DNA of 64,000 bases from Sambucus nigra. Taxonomy: Eukaryota; Streptophyta; Magnoliopsida; Dipsacales; Adoxaceae. Each line of letters starts with the position of its first letter. Positions within the stretch are counted from its first letter, which is position 1. Shown piece by piece: positions 11,860-24,800 of this stretch. The position numbers and the translations under genes were made by a program. Where the stretch lies: assembly GCA_949130495.1 (NCBI GenBank), contig OX422215.1:10455302-10519301 (forward strand), given 5' to 3'. A model generated the notes under the pieces. That model did no database searches. It saw only the letters and a program-made list of their open reading frames with translations, and was not told the DNA's origin.

Positions 11860-11873
11860 GCTCTGATACCACC
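11860..11873 (-). promoter_or_regulatory. Element A primer-binding site (tRNA-Met type)
   Basis: On the minus strand it reads GGTGGTATCAGAGC next to the 5' LTR, an exact match to the tRNA-Met 3' end. Confidence 0.92.
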
Positions 11874-14851
11874 TGTGACACCCCGCCTAATTAAATACCG
11901 GGTGATCAGTCCTTTATTAAATTATAACCAAGGTGACGGTTGATTCATTCTTAGCATCACTGTCGCAAAATAACTTTTCCAATTAAACAACCTAAATAAT
12001 TAAGCTAAGTGACAAAACCATTTTTATTTAAAACATTAATTCCATAATTAACTTAAACCCAATAATAAAATCTTTCATAATTCATAGCGTAAGAGTCACA
12101 CACTAACTAGACTGGAAAATATAATCCAAGCAATTTAAGCATTCAAATAATTAATTCCAACTTTAAATCATCAAAGGAAAAACATCCTGACAGTAAAAAT
12201 CTCAAAGTAGAAATACTGAAAGTAAATGAATCACAATCTCTGACAAAACCAACTGAATAAGGAAAAAGGACGACCCATGCCCAACTGGATAAAAACAGAA
12301 CTAGGAGTGGAATCAATAATGAGGTCGTCTAAGCAAGAAGCCTACAACTCCCACCTAAGCTGCAGCACGTTCCTTTCAAAGGATCCTAAGCATGATGCCC
12401 TTGTGGCTGGGCACCTATAAAATATATATATACAAGAGAGAAGAGATAACAAGAAATGGGTCAGAGCCGATTGTAAAACAGTTTAAAATTTAGTTTAGCA
12501 AGTATTTAAAATGCTTACCGGCTAATGCAACAATCATATTAGTATGCGTCCCACTCTTGAGAAATTTCTTACCTCTCTTCTAATGTGCACACATACCTCA
12601 CTAGGAATCCCTACAAGTTAAGCTTATCTTACATTTCTTATCAGGTTTAATGCCGTCCATTACTAGGACTAAGACAATTAATTTCTGAGAATAAAGTTTC
12701 AGAAGGATTTAATTTCGTTATAAAGTACTTTAGTATTTACTCAAACTTTTCAAACGCTTATATCAAAGTTGAAATATTTATTCATTACTTAACTACTTTT
12801 AGTCACAGTAGAAAGTTCCCAAATTTTAAGTCTATATATATATTAATCACTCCTACAATATATATATACTATCGGCACCCCACATAAATTTATGGTGCTG
12901 GCATACTCTGCTATCAAGTCCCCGTATCACTCGTACTAAGGGAAATACTAGTTCAAAATCTCTCTCGAACTGTATTAACACAAAACACATTAAAATTGAG
13001 GTGAAGCATAGTTCCAAGTCACTAAGAGGTCAGCACATACCCTTACGTCTCTTAGGACCGTCTGACTATCGATTCGATAGCCTGTACCAAGGATTCCTAT
13101 GTTCTAGGATACAAGTCAATATCCCCCATAAAGGTCCCATCGAGATAAGACTGTCCCAGCGCGGTAACCTCAGTGATAGCAAGTAGCGCGGGCATGATTT
13201 TTACACGTATATAGTATTTTCACAATCACAGTCATATATGTATACTACCACTCCCAATTCTAATTTAGGTACACCCACGACCCATACTTATGATATTCAT
13301 TCTTAGTACACATTACTATATTATCCCGTATAACGGTTCGTCTCTTTTATTCTTATTTATGGGATTATTCCAAACTTAGTTCGTAACACTCGTAGAATCC
13401 TATCTCCCTATGTGTAATTTCAGTAGGTACTCTTTTATTTTACGACGTAACTTCCTTACGAGCTTCACCCTTTAGACACACGTTCCCATTATTCCTTAAG
13501 TATAAAACACTTCCGTTAATGTTAATCTCATCTTACATTAAAGGTTACATTTTTATAAAGTCCTACTGGTCTTCTTTATATCCCAAAATATTCTAACAAT
13601 AATGTCCAAGGATTACTATTCATTTAAATTGGAATAAACTATTTAAAAAAGGGAATATGAGTTTTTAAGGAGGGGTTGATTGATTGATGGCAGGGTCTCG
13701 GTCGATCGATGCTCTTTGATCGATCGATCAATCAAGCAGTTATGGCGAAACTGCAGAATTAATAGTTACGGGAATCCTATTCCAAAATCATCCAAATCAT
13801 CCTTTTTCACTCCCAAACTCCCAACAATTGATACTACAAAAGTTATATGCCCAAATAGATAATATTCTATGTAAAACATGCGAGTTTCATCAAGTATAAC
13901 GAATTAAAAGGGCCAAAATCCATATAAATATCAAGAACCCTAATATTATCTTTAACTTAGTTCTTCCCATTCTTTTTCCAGATTTTCTACTCCTAACTCA
14001 ATGCAATTTCGTGGTTCGACCTCTACATATAAATTTAATTTTCAGAATATGATTATCGCCTCTACGTCATGTAATTTCTAGTCTCCAATATATTCTCTCT
14101 TTCATAAAACTAGTCCTAATCAACCCTAAACTAATATAATTGAAGCATTAACTAAAATAAAGCAAGATAGATACTTGCGTGGAAATATTTGTCTCAGATT
14201 TGTGGAAAATATTGGTGTGCTTGTGATCCTCGCTGCGCGATCTACAATTTGGCGGCGACGGCGGTGCAAACGGTGGAGTTCTTGGCCTAGAACTCCTTGG
14301 AAAGCTTCTCCTCTTCCTCTCCAATGGTCGTCTTTTATTTTTGGTTATTCTAACCCTAGAAGACAACTCCTACCATCTGATATAACCTTAGAAAATTCGT
14401 GGGTTCCCATGACCAAAAATACAAAATGTCTAAAACGCCCTCTCGAGATGTTAATTAGGCCTAAAAACTCCCCGAGACCCAAACTAAACCCCCCAGTACA
14501 TTATTTTGACTATCTCGACCCTTTCGGACGCATTAATGTACTCAAAATGACCATACGGGTGTCTCAAAATTTAGTCACTTTTAATAGTTCGAATTTAATC
14601 CCGACACGACATAGGTGCGTCCCAATAAAGTTCCAAAATTATCAAATTAGATTCTCATGATAATTCTACTAAATTTAATTATACATCTTACTTTACCCAT
14701 AAAGTAATTTACAACAAAATTTCAATAATTACTAACTCTCATCACGCTAGTAAATATTTAAATGATTTTCGGATTAATATTAAATTAATATCTCTAATTA
14801 AATTTAATAAATCCCCAACATTTAAAAGTCATAAAAATACGAGGTATTACA
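11874..14851 (-). repeat. Element A LTR (5' LTR in element orientation)
   Basis: 2,978 bp, paired with 4,053-7,056. In two sampled 200-240-bp stretches about 5% of sites differ. The palindrome array is at 13,676-13,731. The first unit reads TTGATTGATTGA, with all three CpG cytosines changed to T. Confidence 0.93.
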
Positions 14852-14856
14852 CAATA

Positions 14857-15868
14857 ATACCGCTATTACTCCAAATCGATGATGTCGAGTAGCTTTCTTG
14901 ATAGGAGACTACCATGACGTGGTAGTATGTACCATGGTGGATATGAGGGTGTGCCACTTACTTTTGAGGAGGCCTTAGTAGTACTATCATCGTAATGTGC
15001 ATGACGGATGAGCAAATACCTACTCATTCAAACACGAGGAGAGTGATTTCCTCCTCTGACCTATGAAACTCATTCCTACGGCACGTCCATCGGCGTTGTT
15101 GGATTCATATTAGGAGTTAGCCTTAGAGACGGGTCTTTGTTACGCTCTTATCAGCCTTATGTCTACGCCGGACGAACCTATTCCCCCACTTGTCGAGACT
15201 CTGTTATACTTATATGTGGATGTATGCACTCCTCCTGATGATCCCTTGCCCCTTCGTGATATACAATATACTATAGATGATGTATTTGAGGCATAACTCC
15301 CCCATTTACCCATTATTACATGTCACCCACGGAGAATGCTGAACTATAGAGGCAGGTCACCAAATTGTGTGGCAAGGGTTATATTAGAGAGAGCATGTCT
15401 TCTTGTGCGGTGTCGACATCATTAGCACCCAAGAAGGATGGGAGTTGGTTTATGTGTGTGGATAGTCGTACCATCAATAAAATTACGGTGAAGTATAGGT
15501 TCCTTATCCCCAGACTCAAGGATGTGTTGGACCAACCCCGTGGAGTGACGATAAGATATGTATGAGGCCGAGAGATGAGTGGAAGATGATATTTAAGACA
15601 AAGGATGGACTTTATGAGTGGACGATGATGCGTTTCAACCTCTCCACTGCTCCTTTCACACTCATGAGAGTGATGACTTAGATTTTCCGCCTTTTGGGCA
15701 AGTTTGTTGTGGTCTACTTTGATGACATTTTGATTTACAGTCAATTTAAGGAGGAGCATCTTGGGCATGTGAATCAGGTTTTGGAGGTTTTATAAGCCGA
15801 GCGCTTTTTTCTCACATTGAAAAAGTGCTCCTTCATGGTTCCCTTGGTGATTTCCATGGGGTACATGA
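14857..15868 (+). pseudogene. pol: Element E pol, piece 1 (protease-RT linker and reverse transcriptase)
   Basis: Reverse transcriptase of the Reina type. From about 15,240 the decayed linker before RT is visible (LRDIQYTIDDV). Then come [29 protein letters not shown], a frameshift near 15,550, [16 protein letters not shown], the catalytic YFDD (15,715-15,726) and KKCSFMV. The piece stops at catga, the target site of element D, and the frame resumes at 25,353. No domain was recognised in 14,857-15,230. At least five stops or shifts show it is dead. Confidence 0.85.
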
Positions 15869-18800
15869 TGAAAAAGGACCTAAGGGACACACTAGAAAGA
15901 ACCGAGTGGTACTTGCTAATGCGTATTAGGTAAATTAAAAAATCTCCAACTCTTTCTAATCTTTAATACAAAATATATTATAATTTTAAGTGAGAAAACA
16001 TTCACGCACACTAGTAAGTAAAAGGTGATGATGCTAGATGTAAAGAATAATTCCCTTTAAGAATGAGATGAGGAAAAGTAGAGTGTGACACAATATATGT
16101 TATCGAGGAACCCACCTTAGTGGTAAACCCCGTGTCCCTAGTCCCAGGACAGCCCGCGCACTCAAGTCCACTATTACCGATTACAAGTTACAGATTAAAG
16201 TCCTCCAAGTCCACAATGAATTAAACTAAGCAAATACAAACCAGTACACCCAGCCTAGTCTAAAACAACCCAACTTGACTGAAAATCAGTCAACCCAATA
16301 ACACCCCGGTAATAGAGACTATCGCTCACTCACTACACAAGCACAACGACACACTCAAACCCGAGACCCCGTGAAGTTGTGTAACACACAAATATAATAA
16401 TAGATATTGTTTTAATCAAAACAACAAAAAATAATCTTGTTTAAAAATAGACCAAACAACCAAGGTTTAAATCTATTTTAATTGACAAGACAAATTACCA
16501 ATCAAGGACTAATTGAAAGGTAAGACAATATTGAATTAATCAATACTAAAAAGAATCCTTAAATATTAAGTCCCAAGACACAAGTAAGGTCTTCCTTAAT
16601 ATTTAATATTCAAGTAAAGATCAATTCTAAAAACAAATTAGTTGGCGCAAATGACCACGCATGAAATTCCAAAAATTGTGTCGCGCAACTAAGATAAAAA
16701 TTAACCTAACACCAAATATAATATGAATCAATTTAAATAGGTGTTATGTTAAAAATATTAAGTCCAAGTAAAATGAGCAAAAGATAAATAAGTGTAGCAC
16801 TTAGCTCATATAAATTGGGACTTAATTAAAATAGATAAAATAAGGTTACAAATATTAAATTCCAATTTTAGTATAAACCAATACTATGACAAGGGTTGGA
16901 TCAAATACCCATACACACATAAACACTACCTTAAGTTATAAAAGAATACAACAAAAAGTATTCAACTTAGGCAATAAAAAGTGTACGAGTCAAATGGTCC
17001 AATCCAAGTCAAGTGAGTACGAGATAAAGAATGTAGCACTCGACTCACTAAAATAGGATGGGTTTAACTAAAATAAAATTTAAATAAATAAAGATGTGAT
17101 ATAAAGACTACACACTAATTAAACCCAACTAAATAAAGTGAACACACAAAAGTTCAACTTAGAGGGTGTAACTAGTTAGTCAAAAATCAAATATCTTTAT
17201 TTCCAAATAAATCAAATCAGATTATAGTAATAAATAAAAATGTGTGACACACTAAAATAAGTCTTGATAATAAAGTGTACACACAAACTGAAATGGGTGT
17301 AAATAAACTCTACAAACCAAACACCCAATAACCCTACTAAAATTCAGTCCCAACAAATTTTAGTTCAAATAAATTTATCCAAATAAAGTTGGCCCAAACT
17401 AAAGTCACAGTCCAAATAAATAAAGTGTACACACACTAAATGAGTTGGGTATAAACTAAGCTCCAACAACAAATACCCAACACCCAAATAAATTTTAATT
17501 CAAATTAAATGATTATTTTTATAAACAATGTGTGACACAAAATAATCTAAGTCCAATAAAAAAATTGCACACAAACTAAGTTGGGTGTAAAGTAAAATCC
17601 AACAACAAACACACAACACCCAACTAAATTTAGACTTTGTTCCAAAGATGGTTCAAACAAAAATTTGTCTAAATAAATTTTAGTCTACAAATATTTAAAT
17701 ACAAAATGTGTGGCACAAAATAATCTAAGTAAATAAGTGCACACACTAAATGAGTTGGGTGTAAAATAAGCTCCAACAAAAACACCCAACAAAAGGACTT
17801 AGTCCAAAACAGTTCCAAATTTCAGTTCAAAATAAATCCAAGTTCAAATTAATTTTTGGTTCAAATTAAAGTCCAAGAACAAATTAAGTTTAGTCAAAAG
17901 GATTTAATCCAAATAAAATATTTAGTCCAAAGATGTATAGGCCAAAGTTTAGATCTAGTAATCTCAAGCCACAACAACCAAAACAAAACAAACAACAAAC
18001 TGAAATGGGTATTGTAGAAATAGCAGGTTCTATAATCAATAAATTGATTCAAGTATGTTCTTAGCTAAAACAAACCAACTTTATATCTTAGATAACTAAC
18101 AACAAACAAAGTGATGTACTTTTCTTTTGCCAAAAAAAATAAATCGTTTTAGATCAAAAATTGGTGAAAGTGTGGAGTTAACAAAAACAGATTTATATAT
18201 CTATCTATATATGTATAACTAGTATACAATATATGTATATATGTAAGTTTATATATGTATATAGATATACACACAAAGTAGAGAACACACACACACTGTT
18301 CACACGCACACACACACGCTGTAAACACACACACACAGTACACCAACACACACTGCAAACACACGCACACACAACCACAAAACACACACCAACACACACG
18401 CACTGCACACACACACACACACTGTTCACACGCACACACACACAGTTTTGTAAACAGAAAAAAAAAAATATATATATATATATGTGTGTGTACAAGTAGA
18501 GAGAGAAGGAAATGTTACCAAAAATAGTCGCCGGAAACACAGTGGTACCGGAAAAAAACAGCACCGGAAAGCCAACCCGGAAAAATGTAACCCAAACCGA
18601 AAACAATCACCAAATCCACACGAATCCAAACCACCGGATCGTAAAGCTTCAAAATCGGATCCACACCGGAAAATAGCTCCGGACCACCGGAAAAACAATC
18701 CGGAAAAGAAACCCACACCGGAACCTCCAACCTCGGATCTCAAAACTTAAATCAAAGCTCAAAAAAAATCTCTCAAGATGAAGAGAGAAAAGAGAGCAAA

Positions 18801-19329
18801 AAAAATTGAGAGAGAGAATGTCTTCAAAAAAAATGACGGCTATGAGAGTTGAAAAGAAAAGAGGGAGAGAAAGGGTTTTAAACTAAAACCAAAATCAAAC
18901 CCTAAAGGGCTTTTCTAAAAGGCCCAAAACATTTAAAAGCCCAAAAAAAAAACACAAAAAATACAAAATCCGAAAATAAAAAATAAAACAAAAAAAAACA
19001 CAAAGAAATATTCTGAATAAAAATAATATTTTATATATCAAGTCAAATAAAATAAAAGACTTGAAATATAAAATAAACTTTAAATTCAGAAAAATATCAA
19101 AACTCACACAAGAAAAAATAAATAAACTATATGACACCCAAAATAATTTGTACATTACACAAAAAATATTTTTCTCAAAAAAAATAATTTATATAATAAA
19201 TCAATATAGGAAAATATGATTTAAGATATAAAAAATAGATTTGAATAAAAATAAAAAATGCAAGAGCATATAAATAAATAAAATTGTTTGTCTCAAGATT
19301 GAGCCAACACAAGAAGAATGAGATTTTCA
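15869..19329 (-). repeat. Element D LTR (3' LTR in element orientation)
   Basis: 3,461 bp. It holds several layers: diverged tandem units with GTGTGACAC, GAGTTGGGT and CACCCAAC blocks (about 17,030-17,790), an AC-rich stretch (18,270-18,446) and about eleven CCGG-containing motifs (18,530-18,725). It is nearly identical to 21,869-25,347. Confidence 0.93.
18270..18480. repeat. AC-rich and TA-rich low-complexity tract in element D LTR
   Basis: ACACAC runs broken by CTGTTCAC and CACTGCA blocks, then an A run and TA units. The same tract is at 24,270-24,482 in the partner LTR, with a slightly different A/TA length. Confidence 0.92.
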
Positions 19330-19342
19330 ATCTCCCCCTTTG
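19330..19342 (-). promoter_or_regulatory. Element D polypurine tract
   Basis: On the minus strand it reads AAAGGGGGAGAT directly before the 3' LTR. A second GGGGGAG copy lies near 19,510-19,516, also on the minus strand. Confidence 0.87.
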
Positions 19343-19630
19343 GCCAATTTTGAGACAAACAAAAACCGAGACTCAAAAACAAAAAACGACACAAATTACA
19401 TAACTCAACTATACACATGAGTCCTAAAACATAGAAGAGTACTAAGCTCAACTAACAGCACGAATTCCTAAAAGACTCAAAATACAATACCAAAAGAGTC
19501 TCTAATTCTCCCCCTGTTTGTCTCAAAGGGACAAAGGGTAGGGAAGAATCCTACAAAATAAAAGTTAGTACAACATGAATATGCAATTTAAAATGTACTA
19601 ACAAATAAACTAAAACAAACTAAAGCAAAA

Positions 19631-21757
19631 TTAGTTTGAAATTTCGATACTCCTCATTTGAGTACCTAAATCATCTTTCTTAACCCACTTTGATTTGACA
19701 TTAGGAATAACGGTCTTAAATGGGGCAAAATTAACATTAGTATGAGCACAATTCTCAACAACATTAGACTTTAAATGGATCTTGGACAAATTTTTAACAC
19801 CATTTTGTTGTCTACTTAAACGCTTATAGCAAAACTGTCCCAAATGACCCTTTTGAAGACAAAAACTGCATTTAAATACATGCCTATCATTCGATTTAGC
19901 ATTAACATGAAAGCTCACATTTTTATCATATGCAGATTTTCTAGTTAAATTCAAGCGCTCAAAACAGAATTGTTCTAAATGTCCATATTTGGAACAAAAG
20001 TTACATTTATAAACAGGTTTAACAGCATGTTTACACTTAGCATTCAGGCATATAGATGGCAACTTTTCAGAATCAAAATTAAATTTTTTATGACAAAACT
20101 GCTCTAAATGACCCATTTTAAAACAGAAATTACACCTAAAAACAGAATTTTCAGCATGTTTATTTCTATCAAAATGACTATTTTTGCCCAAAACAGCTTG
20201 TTTCTGCATTAATTTCTGAGAACAAAACTTTTCAATATGACCAGTTTTAGAACAAAAACTGCATTTCAGCATAGGTTTGGCAGTTTTAACATTTCTCTGA
20301 TTTTCAAATTTTCTAAAAATGCCTATATTAGCATTATTTTGCCTAAGTCTTTTATAGCAGAATTTTTCAGTATGTCCATTTTTAGAGCAAAAATTACATT
20401 TAAGAGAAGGCTTTGCAGTTTTGAAATTCCCAACATTTTGAATTTGCCTAAATTTGCCTAAATCAGTTTTGTTTTGTCCTAATTTCTTAAAACAAAATTT
20501 CTCTAAATGACCATTCTTATGGCAAAAACTACACTGAAAATTAGGTTTGACAAAATGATTATTTCCAACTTTTTGATTTTGCCCAACTTTGCCTAAATCA
20601 AAACTATTCTGCCCTAATTTCTTGAAGCAAAACTTTTCTAAATGCCCAATTTTATGGCAAAAATCACATTTAAATACATATTTACCACTTGAAGAACAAC
20701 CCTCATTTTCAAAATGTTTATAAGACAACTTAATTTCGTTTGAATCGGGAAATTGTTCCTTAGAGTTTATAAAATTGGTAACATCAAATTCTTTTCCTTC
20801 AAAACCAAGCCCTTTAGTAGGAACAAAATCAGAATAAGAGTTTGTTGGATCATAACAAGTATTTTCATTAATAGTTTTGACGGCATCACCGGCATTCCAA
20901 TAACTCTTTAACTTTTTCAAAGTGACATCTAGTTCCTTTTTACATTTATCAAATTTAATCAAAACGGCCTTTAGTTCAACTTAAGATTCATCAAATTTAC
21001 ACAAAACTTCCTTGTTTTTAGTTTCAAGAGAATGATTAAGTTCGGTTAACATGACAATCCTTTTCTCTAAAAACGAAACATCATTTTCAAGTTCATCAAT
21101 ACGAAAAACAGATTCTTCGGTTATTAACTTGATTTGATCGCTTAAAATGTCATTTTTAGCCATTAAACTAGAATTAATTTGACCTAAGTCATTGCAATCC
21201 TCAATCGTGTTCTCAAAAGATTTATTACTCACACAATCCTCTAAATTTGTACTCACGCACCCTTCCAAAATGACATCATTGTCTTCATTTTCAGATTCAT
21301 CAACATCACCAAAAATATCATCAACATTAGATATAGAAGTTGTGAATGTAGGGTGACATGGAGTAGGTGAGGTACGAGATAAAATCACTTTGTCTAAAAC
21401 AGAATTATCTACACATAAATCGGAATCATCCGAACTAGTAGATACGAAATCATTAATGTTCTCGGATATAACGACAACACGCGAGGTAAAAGCAACTAAA
21501 TTAGCACAACTAGTATCACTATCACAAATAGAGAAATCATCGCATAAACTAGATAAATGGGTAGAAGATAGTGAAATGTCCCAAGCATCTAAAGATGTAG
21601 TGCAAGATGAAATATCTTGAACTTCGGTTGCACCCATCGCTTGGCAAATATCATTCTCGCTTTTAAGGTCAGATTGTGAATAAGACGTTGACTCTCTAAA
21701 ACATTCATAAAGGGATTTTCTAGAAGAAAAATCAGCATCACCATATAAGTTTCCCAT
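19631..21757 (-). pseudogene. gag: Element D gag-like protein: acidic and coiled-coil N-part, seven CCHC zinc knuckles
   Basis: One minus-strand frame of about 708 codons starts at ATG 21,757 (MGNLYGDADFSS). It is broken by a single TAA at 20,981-20,983, where CAA is one transition away. The first 258 residues are rich in D, E and S and end in a coiled-coil-like stretch. After the stop, a K-rich 443-codon part has seven CX2CX4HX4C knuckles. Counted from M at 20,962 they lie at residues 99, 144, 189, 234, 277, 320 and 365, a period of 43-45. CCHC knuckles bind nucleic acid in retroelement Gag. I see no typical capsid domain or protease motif. It could be a derived copia Gag or a captured host CCHC gene. 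Two ATG-led parts could be made separately if the stop is not read through. Confidence 0.8.
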
Positions 21758-21854
21758 GTTTAAAAAATTGATTTTAAATGATATAAAATATAGATTTTAA
21801 AAAGAGTTCAGGATCTTTGCGGAATAAAAAAACTTTTATAAAGTGAATCCTGAA

Positions 21855-21868
21855 GCTCTGATACCACT
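21855..21868 (-). promoter_or_regulatory. Element D primer-binding site (tRNA-Met type)
   Basis: On the minus strand it reads AGTGGTATCAGAGC directly after the 5' LTR. Confidence 0.92.
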
Positions 21869-24800
21869 TGAAAAAGGACCTAAGGGTCACACTAGAAAGA
21901 ACCGAGTGGTACTTGCTAATGCGTATTAGGTAAATTAAAAAATCTCCAACTCTTTCTAATCTTTAATACAAAATATATTATAATTTTAAGTGAGAAAACA
22001 CTCACGCACACTAGTAAGTAAAAGGTGATGATGCTAGATGTAAAGAATAATTCCCTTTAAGAATGAGATGAGGAAAAGTAGAGTGTGACACAATATATGT
22101 TATCGAGGAACCCACCTTAGTGGTAAACCCCGTGTCCCTAGTCCCAGGACAGCCCGCGCACTCAAGTCCACTATTACCGATTACAAGTTACAGATTACAG
22201 TCCTCCAAGTCCACAATGAATTAAACTAAGCAAATACAAACCAGTACACCCAGCCTAGTCTAAAACAACCCAACTTGACTGAAAATCAGTCAACCCAATA
22301 ACACCCCGGTAATAGAGACTATCGCTCACTCACTACACAAGCACAACGACACACTCAAACCCGAGACCCCGTGAAGTTGTGTAACACACAAATATAATAA
22401 TAGATATTGTTTTAATCAAAACAACAAAAAATAATCTTGTTTAAAAATAGACCAAACAACCAAGGTTTAAATCTATTTTAATTGACAAGACAAATTACCA
22501 ATCAAGGACTAATTGAAAGGTAAGACAATATTGAATTAATCAATACTAAAAAGAATCCTTAAATATTAAGTCCCAAGACACAAGTAAGGTCTTCCTTAAT
22601 ATTTAATATTCAAGTAAAGATCAATTCTAAAAACAAATTAGTTGGCGCAAATGACCACGCATGAAATTCCAAAAATTGTGTCGCGCAACTAAGATAAAAA
22701 TTAACCTAACACCAAATATAATATGAATCAATTTAAATAGGTGTTATGTTAAAAATATTAAGTCCAAGTAAAATGAGCAAAAGATAAATAAGTGTAGCAC
22801 TTAGCTCATATAAATTGGGACTTAATTAAAATAGATAAAATAAGGTTACAAATATTAAATTCCAATTTTAGTATAAACCAATACTATGACAAGGGTTGGA
22901 TCAAATACCCATACACACATAAACACTACCTTAAGTTATAAAAGAATACAACAAAAAGTATTCAACTTAGGCAATAAAAAGTGTACGAGTCAAATGGTCC
23001 AATCCAAGTCAAGTGAGTACGAGATAAAGAATGTAGCACTCGACTCACTAAAATAGGATGGGTTTAACTAAAATAAAATTTAAATAAATAAAGATGTGAT
23101 ATAAAGACTACACACTAATTAAACCCAACTAAATAAAGTGAACACACAAAAGTTCAACTTAGAGGGTGTAACTAGTTAGTCAAAAATCAAATATCTTTAT
23201 TTCCAAATAAATCAAATCAGATTATAGTAATAAATAAAAATGTGTGACACACTAAAATAAGTCTTGATAATAAAGTGTACACACAAACTGAAATGGGTGT
23301 AAATAAACTCTACAAACCAAACACCCAATAACCCTACTAAAATTCAGTCCCAACAAATTTTAGTTCAAATAAATTTATCCAAATAAAGTTGGCCCAAACT
23401 AAAGTCACAGTCCAAATAAATAAAGTGTACACACACTAAATGAGTTGGGTATAAACTAAGCTCCAACAACAAATACCCAACACCCAAATAAATTTTAATT
23501 CAAATTAAATGATTATTTTTATAAACAATGTGTGACACAAAATAATCTAAGTCCAATAAAAAAATTGCACACAAACTAAGTTGGGTGTAAAGTAAAATCC
23601 AACAACAAACACACAACACCCAACTAAATTTAGACTTTGTTCCAAAGATGGTTCAAACAAAAATTTGTCTAAATAAATTTTAGTCTACAAATATTTAAAT
23701 ACAAAATGTGTGGCACAAAATAATCTAAGTAAATAAGTGCACACACTAAATGAGTTGGGTGTAAAATAAGCTCCAACAAAAACACCCAACAAAAGGACTT
23801 AGTCCAAAACAGTTCCAAATTTCAGTTCAAAATAAATCCAAGTTCAAATTAATTTTTGGTTCAAATTAAAGTCCAAGAACAAATTAAGTTTAGTCAAAAG
23901 GATTTAATCCAAATAAAATATTTAGTCCAAAGATGTATAGGCCAAAGTTTAGATCTAGTAATCTCAAGCCACAACAACCAAAACAAAACAAACAACAAAC
24001 TGAAATGGGTATTGTAGAAATAGCAGGTTCTATAATCAATAAATTGATTCAAGTATGTTCTTAGCTAAAACAAACCAACTTTATATCTTAGATAACTAAC
24101 AACAAACAAAGTGATGTACTTTTCTTTTGCCAAAAAAAATAAATCGTTTTAGATCAAAAATTGGTGAAAGTGTGGAGTTAACAAAAACAGATTTATATAT
24201 CTATCTATATATGTATAACTAGTATACAATATATGTATATATGTAAGTTTATATATGTATATAGATATACACACAAAGTAGAGAACACACACACACTGTT
24301 CACACGCACACACACACGCTGTAAACACACACACACAGTACACCAACACACACTGCAAACACACGCACACACAACCACAAAACACACACCAACACACACG
24401 CACTGCACACACACACACACACTGTTCACACGCACACACACACAGTTTTGTAAACAGAAAAAAAAATATATATATATATATATATGTGTGTGTACAAGTA
24501 GAGAGAGAAGGAAATGTTACCAAAAATAGTCGCCGGAAACACAGTGGTACCGGAAAAAAACAGCACCGGAAAGCCAACCCGGAAAAATGTAACCCAAACC
24601 GGAAACAATCACCAAATCCACACGGATCCAAACCACCGGATCGTAAAGCTTCAAAATCGGATCCACACCGGAAAATATTTCCGGACCACCGGAAAAACAA
24701 TCCGGAAAAGAAACCCACACCGGAACCTCCAACCTCGGATCTCAAAACTTAAATCAAAGCTCAAAAAAAATCTCTCAAGATGAAGAGAGAAAAGAGAGCA

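Larger units (their letters stand above)
4053..14851 (-). mobile_element. Element A: Tekay-type Ty3/gypsy chromovirus (minus strand)
   Basis: A 10.8-kb element flanked by caata at 4,048-4,052 and 14,852-14,856. LTRs of about 3.0 kb (4,053-7,056 and 11,874-14,851) start TGTGACACC and end TATTACA on the plus strand. The order on the minus strand is LTR, PBS, gag, protease, RT, RNase H, integrase with chromodomain, PPT, LTR. The order, the long LTRs and the chromodomain at the end of integrase fit the Tekay (Del) lineage. The LTRs differ at about 5% of sites in the parts I compared, so it is older than elements B, C and D. Several frameshifts and stops make it non-autonomous. Confidence 0.93.

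Noticed and set aside
11860..11873. tRNA gene candidates at sites matching TGGTATCAGAGC (also at 727, 21,855, 27,619, 42,723 and 62,108)
   Set aside because: Each is next to an LTR and only the 3'-end match of a tRNA is present, so these are primer-binding sites.
18526..18725. CCGG cluster in element D LTR as another palindrome array
   Set aside because: The units are short, unevenly spaced and mostly not extended palindromes, so they do not fit the 12-bp, 22-bp-spaced design.
18149..18750. Overlapping frames rich in Cys/Val or His/Thr in element D LTRs (also 24,149-24,783)
   Set aside because: They come from the AC repeat and CCGG-rich low-complexity DNA, and are open in several frames at once. 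There is no domain.
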